Shown here: in pieces, positions 1 to 11,500 of the stretch
Layout: every line of letters starts with the position of its first letter
How positions within the stretch are numbered: position 1 is the stretch's first letter
Assembly (NCBI GenBank): GCA_900239685.1
Contig: OENT01000149.1
Location: 1 to 64,000 of the forward strand
Length of the DNA stretch: 64,000 nt
Direction: 5' to 3'
From: Rotaria macrura
Lineage: Eukaryota; Rotifera; Eurotatoria; Philodinida; Philodinidae
Made by a program: the position numbers and the translations under genes
The notes under the pieces: generated by a model
The model's database searches: none
What the model was told of the DNA's origin: nothing
What the model saw: only the letters and a program-made list of their open reading frames with translations

Positions 1-160
1 ACTTCAGAGATTACCTAAATATGAAAATATTTTTGATCGGATATATAGTAGTCTCACACTACTTAAAAGAAGATATGTCAAAAATTTTCCGACAGAATTA
101 GGGAAATGGACTGTAGGTCTATTTGCATTAAAACTAGCAATACATATCCATTTATGTTGA
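1..160 (+). CDS. Terminal exon of an unrecognised gene (partial)
   Basis: From base 2 the + strand is open for 52 codons and ends in TGA at 158-160. The composition is protein-like: the exon starts LQRLPKYENIFDRIY, is rich in basic residues, and ends in a hydrophobic run (VGLFALKLAIHIHLC). The CTTCAG at the window edge could be an in-frame codon pair or a splice acceptor. The gene would lie mostly outside the window and converge on the ZC3H13-like gene, with only about 285 bp between the two stop codons. I do not recognise the family. The short C-terminal hydrophobic stretch could be a membrane segment, but this is inference. Confidence 0.45.
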   Translation, partial: LQRLPKYENIFDRIYSSLTLLKRRYVKNFPTELGKWTVGLFALKLAIHIHLC

Positions 161-370
161 ATTAAATATTTCATGTAACAAAAATTTGAGTAAGAAAATA
201 TAAATGCTTGTAAATTGTTTGAATTTCCACTATCATCCTAGACACATGTTTTATGAAAATCCTTAGGTAAAATTTTTAGTTGACTACGAAGAATTTTCAT
301 AGTTATATTTATTATTAGGGTTTGTTCATTTGTTGAAATTCGAATGTATTCTGAACGCATACAAAGACGA

Positions 371-376
371 TTTATT
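371..376 (-). promoter_or_regulatory. Candidate polyadenylation signal of the ZC3H13-like gene
   Basis: TTTATT on the + strand reads AATAAA on the - strand, about 70 bp past the stop codon at 445-447. Nothing else is visible in the interval 161-444 between the two convergent genes. Confidence 0.4.
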
Positions 377-444
377 CGAGAAAATAGATACATCGAATTA
401 AAACACAACACAAATGTAAAATGAAGAAAAAAAGAAAAGATAAA

Positions 445-3400
445 CTAGGATAATAAAACATCGGCTGTTGTTGTTTCAATCTGTGCAATAGGAGTATCGT
501 TCGATGTTTTATCTAACAGAGTATTAATTGCTTGTTGAAATGCTATATAGTGTTCTTTATTGATAAATTCGTATTGTTGAACAGGTTCAATCTAATGAAT
601 AGATACATATAATTTGTAACATGTACAAGGCAACGAAATACTAATGAATCCTTACAGATCTTATAAACAATTTATGTCTCATATCGATCATATCTTTAGC
701 ACATGAACCAAACCTACGATGACAAGAATTAATAATTTGTGAACTAGATTTGTTTTGTAATTGTTTCATAAAATGTGTTAAAGGTAATGGTTGACATTCA
801 ACATCATTCAATTTTTCTTTTTGTTCATTTGTTAATAAACGTTCCGATACTCCAAGTAAATGAATGCTATTATCAATACGAGCAATACGTGATGTACTTT
901 GATTATTAATTGGAATACGTTTATCACGAGATAATAATGACCAATCCATTGCCATATAAGCTTCAAGTGCCGCTAAAACAGAATATTAAATATTATATCG
1001 AAAGAAATAAACAAAAGAAAATCTTTCCTTACCTTGTTTTGGTATTACTGATTCTTCGATATGGTCTTCAGAATCGGTTACATTTTCTAAACCTATTCGG
1101 AAATCAACATAACTCTATCGTCTAAAAATAATGGATTTATGTTTATCGAATACTACCTCTTTCTTTGCCGCGACGATGTGTTGAGCGTCTGAACACAAAT
1201 GATTGCGTAAAATGTTGAAAAGATACATAGAGAATATTTACTTTTTTTCGGGCGAAGTTCTTGTTGCATCGCGCCGATCATTAGTACTACGCGACTTTGA
1301 TAAAGATGACGACGTAGGTATATTTCTATCTTTCGAATCATTGCCTTTACTAGGTTTTGATTCAGATTTTTCTTTATATTTACGACTTGATGATTCATCT
1401 CTTGAAGATGTAGTTGGATTACGACGAGTATCCGATCTAGAATATAGATTTAGAAAAAATTAATAAGTACAGTAGAAAACGAATTCAATTTTCATTGTTG
1501 AATTTGATTTTGACTAACCGATTGGTTGTAGAACGCGCATCGCTTCCACTTTTTCGAGTTGATGTTGCTTTTCTTGAACTACCTACAAGATAGAATTCAA
1601 AGGCATTGTTTATTTGAATATACACAATAGAATCTTTACCATCATTGAGTCGTTTACGCTTTGTTTCCGTATTTTCATTTGTTTTCTCTTTATTATGACT
1701 TTTTTCTGTATCATGAGATCGTTTATTTTGTTTAGAACTATTTTTATCATTTTCATTAGTTCGTTTGATTGGTGGTGTTGACGATTTTCGAACAACTTTC
1801 TTTTCAATTGGTGGTGACGGGCTGGAATCATCATCAAGAATGACGCATATAGGTGATGGAGGTTGAACTGGTGTAGGTTTTTCAGTTTCACTCGAAAGTA
1901 GAACAGATCCTTTTTCGAAAGTTTCCGATGTTGCTGTTATCGAAGGTGATGGAGAAAGTTGAACAACTGGTGGAGTCAGTTGACAAGCACCTTTTGAAAT
2001 GAGAAAAAGAAATGTCATCGTTCAAGTAAAATTGGTTTCAAGTAACATACTGCGATCGTATTGTTCAGATGAGTTTCTAAATAGAAATAAAATAAAACAC
2101 AATCATCTTATGTCAAATCGAATAATATGTTGACGTTTGGAAAATCCTCTAGTTCGCATGATTCGTGCAAGTCCGTGTATATAGTATAGAATAGTAAATA
2201 TAATTTCTGTTTTTAAGAAATGACTACGCTTTGAATGTTATAAGCAGAGATTTCTTGATCCGATATCTATTTATAATTCAACTACAGTGATGATGATTTA
2301 TTTGTGATGCATGTTTTCTATCATTTTTTTTATAATGACTATTCAGATCGTTTGAGTTTTTGATTGTTTTTGACATAGAATTCTTCTGTTGAAATCAACA
2401 GAACAAATACAATCATAGACATGAACGTGTTTATTTTGGTCCGGGGTAGATGACATTGTTCTGTGTCAACGTTTTGGTCTACACGTATTAAATGTCGTCC
2501 TCTCTGTTTGCTTAAGCGACATGTTTTACGCGTGAGTATTAAGGTCTCTTCTATACACGCTTACAACATACATTGAAGGGTGTGATGACTCGCATCAAAG
2601 TTTTGAGTCATGTCATCTAGGGACGCCTATGAACGCGATATAATCTATTCAATCTTGATTTTTAATAGATTTTTTTTCTAACTCTATCAATAGAGTTAGG
2701 TAAATTCAAGTCGATAGCTGACTCGAGTATGTACTTTTGATATAGCTGAACGATTAAGGGACATATTTGATTGTATCAGTATCGATCAATATTAGATAAA
2801 TAAGATTTACTGTGTTTTGTTTGATTGTTGTTTTGTATCTTCGATTTTCATTTGCATATTCTTATCATTGATCAATGTATTAATAGTGTTTGATGAAGAT
2901 GAATGACGCTTTCGTTGATCTGATAGTGACCGGTTTGGTGATTTTCTTTCTCGTTTAACATCACTAGATTTCTTATTATTCTCTGCTTGTTGATGTATAG
3001 TTTCAATGGCTTTCTTCTCTCGATTGATTACTTTTGATCCAAGAAATTCAATATCTGGATTAGACTTCGTTTCTTTTGAAGTTCGTTTTATGTTTTCATT
3101 TTTTTTTCTTTCTGTTATGACAATGGTTCGTTTTGGCGATTTATTATTCGATTGTGATTGACGTATCACTTGTTCATTGAGAGGTTCATCTTCGTCATAT
3201 TGTGGTGATATTGATTCATGAGTTTTATATTTTGACGATGAATGTGTATCAGACTTCTTCTTATTTTTATATGAATGCGAATATTCAGAATCCGATGCTG
3301 AACTTAAAGGCGAATCACTTCAAAACAAAAGCAAAAGAAACATTGAACAAAATCATTTTGAAATCGAAATCATTAAATGTCTACCAACCTATCCAAAGAA

Positions 3401-4204
3401 CGTTTACTTTTATTTGATGAACGACTTTTTTTCTTCGACGATTCATTTGAATTGGATGATGATTTTCTTTTTGAATCTTCACTACGATTTTGAGACTGAA
3501 AATATCCCTTTTGTGTTATTTTGAATGAAGTGAAAAAAATGATTAGATTTACTTGTTTACGATCCGAACTACTCAATCGGCGATCTAGATATTAAATTCA
3601 TTATTCGATGAATAAATGTTCTTCAAAAAAAAAATCATAAATCAATAGCGTCTGTACCTAACTGATCATTGAGTGTTGCCCCGCCCTCGATCACTGTTCG
3701 ACTTAATGGAATCGAATTTGAATTAGGTCGTTGCTCATTTGTTACAGTCACAGTACTCTTTATGGGTGTTGATGACATGTCGATAACTCGTGTAATTGTC
3801 TAAGAGAGTTTTACAAAAGAAAATGTTTAGAAAAAGAAAAAATTTCCTCCGATTTTCCTTACTTTCGTAATGCGAAACTCGTCTTTTGGTCCTTGCTGTT
3901 TCTCGAGACTAGAGAAGGAAGCAAGAAAAATATTTGAATAAAAAAATAGAATTATTCTTCATCTTACTTTGGTTGTTCATGTATGTATTTACAATTGTCG
4001 CCTAATGGACATTCACCAGATTTAATATAAGTACTGCAAAATCCATGTGTCTATGAAAATATTTATTATAGATGGAAAAAAAACGTATAGATATATCAAG
4101 AAACAAAAGCAATTTACACTTTTATGACTACTAGTTGTTGTCCCAGAAGAATATGAACTATTTCCTCCACCACGTTCGATACGATCGAATACACTTTTTT
4201 TCAT
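445..4204 (-). CDS. ZC3H13: ZC3H13-like subunit of the m6A mRNA methyltransferase complex
   Basis: Fifteen exons join in phase: 4204-4118, 4050-3968, 3908-3863, 3799-3658, 3584-3553, 3495-3389, 3317-2811, 2076-2051, 1990-1640, 1582-1519, 1436-1242, 1188-1157, 1086-1033, 972-656 and 591-445, giving about 729 residues. The N-terminus SVFDRIERGGG is followed by one CCCH zinc finger with spacing C-x8-C-x5-C-x3-H (FCSTYIKSGECPLGDNCKYI, then H). The middle is charged and rich in Ser, Lys and Arg. The C-terminal exon carries MDWSLL, HLLGVSERLL and a Cys-containing helix that match the conserved end of vertebrate ZC3H13 (VDWSGL, MLRVGISKKL). ZC3H13 (fly Flacc/Xio) works in the nucleus, bridging WTAP/VIRMA to the METTL3/14 writer. 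The protein is much shorter than human ZC3H13, mainly in the low-complexity centre. The largest intron, 2077-2810, holds nothing I can identify. Confidence 0.85.
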
Positions 4205-5580
4205 TGGTGTGAATGATATATTTGACGTAGTTTTATTGATGATACATCAATATGGTTTTTGTTTCTCTAAAAAAAAAGTACTTAGATTTTCTTTCTACGT
4301 GAAAGACCCTGAACAAAATATTTTCTGGAAGAAAGAAAACTTGTTTAAACTAAGAATTTTTCTTAATGGTTAATTGATTTTTACGAATAAAAAATCTTCA
4401 TATGTGTCGCCACATTTCTCATTCAGCTATATGATTCATTTCTCCTAGTCAGTCATCTTCTTTTCTTCTTTTTTTTCTCTTCTGTTCTTTTTTATCCTTG
4501 TCCATGTCACGATCGATGTTGTTCTGTTTTGATATATCTGACGAAAATTATTTTATGTAGAATCAAATAAAGCAATCGTTCATATTTTTGATTGTGTGAC
4601 CTGTTGCTTTTTTTGATATTATAAATAATATGATTTATATTTAGAACCAAACGATTTAGATTTACATTGAAGATTACTTCATTGACCAATGGTTTATTAT
4701 CCAGGTTGTATATTCACAATAAAAACCAAAAGAGAGTATACATTGAAATTATTACAATGTATTTTAATTCTTTACAGCATTAACTTGTGATTATGTTTGA
4801 AGCTTGACAGGAGCTTGATTAGTTTTGTAGATTCAGTTTCTTTTCGTGTAACCATATATTTCCATTTACTTTGTTCGATGTTTTTTGTGATCATCGTTTC
4901 GTTGAACTTGTTCCTTTCTCCTAATCAAGTATCATAAGAAAAAAAATTTATATGAACTTTATTAAATGCATGAAATCGAACATAAGTCACAGATATAATG
5001 AGTGGCATACTTAGATTCAGTGTTCATTGGAAAAAGAAAGATTTCTTATTTGCTAATGTAGCTAGAACTCTGCTCACATATACGGTGTACTGTTTGTCAT
5101 GCGAATTTGTGTTTGGCTTTTGAAGTTAAAAAGAACGTCTGCCCCATCTAAGCCACTGTATTTGATACTAATATGAAAAAATAGATTCATCATGATCTTA
5201 ACATTACACACAGATGATAACATGTGTAATAAAACACCTGTTTCTATTCTTTAGTATCTTATTGTTTTAATTTGAAAAAACCTAATTAGATGATTCCGTA
5301 CAATCCTGTAAGAGACGAACAACACTAAAAAACTATATATTATATCGATCCAATTATCATAGGTGGCTTTGTCTTAATGAGCAACGAATTATAAACTAGA
5401 TTCGTGCAAGAATTGCTTATCAAATAGAATGCTTTCATGATGTATCATGTTGTTCAAGTAAATAGTGACACGCATTAGATTATCATAGCCGATGCACCTG
5501 TGGATTGCGGACTCGCCTTTTTTTCTCATTTATCTCGATAGTAATAAGTTGTATAATGACGACATTCATATTAATTACAG
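4205..5580. other. Intergenic region between divergent ZC3H13 and ARAP genes
   Basis: These 1.4 kb separate two divergently transcribed genes, so both promoters should lie here or in unseen 5' exons. On the - strand a pyrimidine run ending in TTTAG lies about 60 bp upstream of the ZC3H13 start codon. On the + strand an ACAG acceptor directly abuts the ARAP start codon at 5581. Both suggest an upstream noncoding exon or spliced-leader addition. Small AT-rich ORFs here have no support. Confidence 0.5.
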
Positions 5581-8500
5581 ATGAATGATTCATATGACAT
5601 TCCGAGTGAGCCTCGCCTCTCAAATACGCTTCAACTTAGTCGGCCACCACCACAATCAAGAACAAAGATGAAACAGAAAAAGAAATCACCACCACCACCA
5701 CCAACAACAACAACATCAACACGATCTAATACAACAACTGTTTTTCTTGGTCTCGATGATACTGTACCACTAGATGGTAAGCAATAACTTTGCTTTTTTC
5801 TTATTCATAATACAACTGTACGAATCCGATCATGAATAATATCAACTTCAAATGATTGATTGTTTTTTTTCCTATTAGTTCATGTCCTTTCACAGAAAAT
5901 TGAAAACATATGGTACACTTTGATGTTAACCTTTCTAGTTTGTTGTTCTCCGTTAAATTAGTGCGTAATTAAATTTGAATGACTTCGAATTGCACTGAAA
6001 CTTGAGTATTTATTTGAATTTTAATATAAGAACACGCTGTAGAGCAATCGATTTGAGCTTTATACGTAATACATGATTAGAATAGAAGAGTAGATGCTGC
6101 TTTCGGTACAGAAATGTTTAAAAGAGACGGATAAAGATCAATCTATCTAGGTGTTCTCTGCCAATGAACATTGAAGAGGAGAACGCTCAATGGCACTATC
6201 CGAAAATAAGTAGTAACTTTTAACAAGTTCGATTTCGTACGAGCTGAATTATTAGATTTTGATTAGATTATCATAAAAAAACAAATCACATTAAATTGAA
6301 CTATCGGACTAAAAAGATTGACTTCATATGTACTAATCGAAAATTTCAATTCGAAGAACAATTACTCAAGATCTATGATAACAAACTTGAGCAAGTCAAG
6401 GAAAATGTTGAATGTCAATCATCTTCTATTTACAAATGGATTAAATTTTAATCGATTCTTCCTCTATTTGATATTCAATTTTCATTCGATGATATTACTT
6501 TTGATCAGAGATTGTCAGATACTAAATTTTCATACCTTCACCCAATGAAAGCGAACCTTATTTTTTACATTTTGACTTTCTAAAATTCTCTAATATTAAA
6601 AACTGTCCTATTACTTCTATTCGATCCTACATTTATGTACCCAATGAGTTATACTCTCGATTATTCTCAAATATGAGAGAAATTGATCATTTTTGTAGTA
6701 AAGCAATTGTGTAAATCTCAATTGTCATAGATTGAAACTGAAAAATAGACGATTAAGAAAATTACTGAATCCTGTTGAGCTTCATTCAAACCAAAAAAAT
6801 CGTAGTAATCAATAGGTTTAGTCTTTAGATACTATTTCTAATATGTCTTTCATCTAAATCAACTTTAATTGTATTAACATACGTGATTTAACTTAAGAAA
6901 CCTTACTTCACAGAGAAATCAATGCAGCCAATAATAATTAGCACAAGTCGACATAGTTAAAATAAACCTTAACATTACGAACAAGATAAAAAGCAGAGAT
7001 ATGATGTCTTCCTGAGCATCTAGACTCATGAACTTTTCGAATATCACACCAGTTCAGTACTAAACACAAACTAATATTAAGTTTGCTATATTTACTGCCA
7101 ACTTCTAATCAGTAATTGATAAAAATCAAAAATTGATTTCTTGATTTCTATTACTGAAAATCAATTTCCGTATGTCCATGGTAGATCTTCATGAATGATT
7201 GAAAATGCTTAGATTTGATGAAAAATGATGAGAGATCAATAGAAATCAAGGTTTTATTTGTAAGCGTCTATTTAGAAAAATTCTATGATATGAAATGATT
7301 TTGATGTGATTTCTAATAGTTCTCTATACACTATAGTCAGCTTTCAGTTGTTATTCGCATTCCTAGCATTTTATGATGATTTCGAAGGATTTCCGGTGAA
7401 AAAATCAGTATGTTCCTCCTTGGATTATACGTTAAATATGACTAAAATGAGGATATTTGGCAGGAGTGCAAACAGGCCACCTAAGAAAGATTAAAAATGC
7501 TGTTTTTTTTATCAATAAGATATTCTTCATTTTATGATAAAAGATTCTTTTGCTACTAAGTGAATATTTAAATAGGATTAATGAAAGAAAGTAATATGAA
7601 TATTTTATCGCTTCTATCCTATCAACTAATGAATACTTTAATAAGTCACTGTATTACTAAGTTATAGTCTTCTTTCTTTTTTTCTTGAGACTACACTAAG
7701 GAACATGATGAAAATCTATTCCATCATCTGTTTTTCATTTGATGTCGCTGTTTTTTTATTAGTCGTTTTAAAAATATTAGTTCTTTATATTCTTCATTAA
7801 TTTAGACTCGTCTATGGAGACGAATACCAATATTTATTTAACTCCACCATTATTTCAAAATTCCACGTATATGAATCGACAAAGTTCATTAAATGATAGT
7901 TTCTATGTAATGCCTCGTCAAGAAAATTCTGCTACATGTGATACATATAATACTATAGTAACTCCTACTCAAGATGATAATTCATCAACGCCAACAGATC
8001 TTTTCGAGCCTTCGCAATTCTACGCTACACCATTGATATTTGCTAAAAATTTTGTTCTCGAAGCTAATTTATCATTCGATGATAGTCTAGATGTTCCCAA
8101 TGTTTCACTTGATTCTGTGCCTGATTTAATCAGTGATATGTCAACAACAAATGATATTTATTATTGTTATCCAGAACAACAAATCGGAACGGTAAATAAC
8201 ATGTTCTCTTTCTTATCTAATACAACATTTTCAAATGAAAAAAAAAACACAAAATCCAATTCAAAATGACTATTGATTCTAAATTTTTTAGTCGATAGGA
8301 ATGAAAGAAAACGTATCTATGAGTCAGAAAAGTATGCCAATAATATATCGCGCTGATTTGTCTTTGTTTTTTTCTCTTGGCTCGCTCTTTTTTTTCTTGT
8401 TTGTATATTGATTAAAAAACCTTAATGATCATAAATCGATATGAGGTAGACTATACTGTTTTCTATGTATCAAATCATATTGTATTTAATTTAGGAAAAT

Positions 8501-11500
8501 CATCACATTGTAAATCACAATGAAGATAAAAATGCATTTATTTCAAAATTAAATCAAGTTATTAAACAGCAAGCTGTTCAACGACAACAAATTCCGGCAT
8601 CAATAAAAAAAGATGAAACAAAAAATTAGTAACTATGAAGGAAGTACATGATATAAATTATAGTAAATTTCTCTTGTTTATAGCTATTCAATAGAACCAG
8701 TCGAAGATAAACAATCACTGATGTCGTCAGCAGTCGATGATCTTCAACACTCATCGATCAATCATCATCGTATCTCGACTGCATCAGGTAGAAAAATCTC
8801 ATCATGAAACATGCACCAAGGATTTACTTTTATTACTTTTGAAAATCGTGCTCAAATGTTAAATAAGTTTTGCAAGGTGTCATTGAGTTTGTTTTTTGAA
8901 TCAAGTTTTATAGACTTTGTTATTCGAGCGGGTGTGCCAAATGAAATGAGATGTTCAGTACTTTGCAAATATCTCTCTCAAGTTTTCACATATATACGTG
9001 ATTTTTTGTACAGAAAGATAGCCCGTAAAGTTCTCTATAAAACCTTGAGAAAAATGCCCTTCTAACGAATAAATATGGAATTATATCCGGTCGATACTAC
9101 AATATTCCGAATTGGCCCACTGTGAAAAGTGCCTTTTTTTTTATAAAACTAACTATTTCACTTCTAGCAAAACATAGACGAGACCCCACTACAATGTATG
9201 TTTCCTGTATTTTCCGATGTACTCTTTCTGGTAGAACTCAAAAGAAACATATTCGTAGTTGATTGCAATATTCTAACGGTAGTTCTTTAAAAAAAACGAT
9301 TTGGAACAATTGATTGTTCTCGTTATACACCTCAAGCGTTGTAGAAAAAAAAACTTTACAACAGTGTTCTTGAATCGAAATACTAGAAAAAATATCTTTC
9401 TTTAAGTTAGTAATAAATATGAATATACAATCATTTTTCATTCATTATAATAAAATAAAAATTGTGATGAACTTTAATGGGACCTTCTCAAAACTCGAAT
9501 AGAGTGGAATAAAGAAAAGGTTCTGCTAAGGTAAATTTATAGCATATCAACAATGTATTCGCCCAATTAATAGAGATTTTCATGGGTTGAAAAATGACTT
9601 ATTCGGTCTTTTTATACGTGATGGCAATACCGACGCAAAATCGTTAATTTGATGAGCAATGCTTTGACAGTTGGCCGATTTGAAGTATTGCAATATTGAC
9701 CAGATATAATTCGATAGTTATTCGTTGGAAAAAGTTTTTTCATAAGGTTTTGTAGAGAACTGTACAGATTTACTTTCAGTAACATATTCAACTATGTATG
9801 TCAAAACTTGTAAACATTCTTCAATATACTTTAAGGACAATGTTACGTAGCTGGCATACTTTAAAAAATTAATTGTATGATTATGTCCTTGCTTTGTAAA
9901 GTTTTCCTAAAAATAATCCATATCTAAGTTTTTGTATCATTTTTTCATAGAACACATAGTTATCGATAAGCAATCAATATAAACATACTCAACATCTGAC
10001 TTAAAATACATTGAAGATATTTGATCTTCTTTGTTTACAAACCTAAATACTTGTTGAGTGCTACTGGATGAGATTTGTTTGAATTCGATTCTGTCTTTTG
10101 ACAATTCATATGTCGTGACCTAAATTGAATTAGATATTCTTGTTATACAGTTTCATATTCGATGAACGAGATTGAATGGAAACAAATTTCGAAGTCATAT
10201 GTTGAATAAGAACTGAGCATCGTTGTTGCTTACCATTTGAAGTTAATATAAACTCTCCATCGATCAGATAATAACAATTGAAGTGATCGAGACCCACAGC
10301 AAGACTATTTAACAAATCCAATGATGTTTGTTAGAACTAGAATTTTTATCAAAAAGTATCTACAGATACATTTACTCGGTATTCATAAATCGTTCTCAGC
10401 GCATTAGAACAGTTTTGCAGTATGATGGTATGAGAGAGGAAAAGGGTAAAATGGCAAGATTCAAGAGTTCATATTCAGGAGTGTCAGCTTTCCTAAGCAT
10501 TATTCCAATACGGTGACGTTGGGAATTTTTTTTCTGACGGCTTTATGAGTTTGTGTATTGTGTTCCCCGTTGCCAAGAATGGGAACGCGAAAGGGACACC
10601 GCAAGTTCAAACATTTGATTTGTTTTTTATAATTAAGATAAAACAATTGATTATCTTAATATTGCACGAGAGAACTCAAGTAATTGCATATGTGCTGATT
10701 GTGATTGTGAAAATCCAACAATGGCTATTATGTCTTGGCTTTTAGTTGTATGTAAAAAGTGTGCCGGTAATTATTACATAGGTTTTTCTCTATGTCATTC
10801 TACATGTCATGTTTATTTGCTTTTTTCTATGTTGTTAGTTATTCATCGCCTTATAACATCGGATTTTCTTCAATTACAATCACTTCTAACAACATCGTGC
10901 GATCCTGATTTGGTTGATCTGTTACGTGATTATGGCAATCGATATTCAAATACATTATTGGAAAATAATTCTTTGGGTATATTAAAACCAATTTATACAT
11001 CAACTGATATCGAACGTGAACAGTATATAAGAAAAAAATATCTTGAAAAACTTTATCTTCAACAATTAGAAATAAATCATAAAACGAATTTTATACAAGC
11101 ACAACTTGATGAATTGTTATATGAAAACGTTGAAACATCTGATTGTGGTAAAACATTGCATTTACTTATGTTGGGTGCCAATCCAAATTATTCACAAAAA
11201 ATGTTTGCCGTTGCTGATCATGCAAAACGGCATCAACAAATTAAGCAAATGAAACTTATTTTAGCCAATGGAGGTACAGAATTGAATGCAATAGTGCTTA
11301 TGTAATCAGTTTTTGAAATAAACGCATAGATCATGAAAAAGAAGAATAGAATGAGAAGTTCATGAATAGAGATGAAGATTATGTAAGAAAAACCTTGTAG
11401 AAAAATAACGAAGATAGAAGCAAATATTTAAAGTTTATGCATACACAATAGATAGATACCAGCTTCATTAGTTTTCTAGCTGTCTAGAAAAGAACATTTT

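Noticed and set aside
1203..1463. Plus-strand ORF opposite ZC3H13.
   Set aside because: The - strand is a phase-consistent Ser/Arg-rich exon of ZC3H13.
8811..9065. Peptide RAGVPNEMRCSVLCKYLSQV looks like the start of a TBC RabGAP domain.
   Set aside because: The same segment is an arm of an inverted repeat whose other arm gives a related peptide without the TBC motif; the key tryptophan is absent and no further TBC motifs follow.
9238..9441. Minus-strand ORF in the spacer of the first inverted repeat.
   Set aside because: No family, no splice context, and AT-driven composition.
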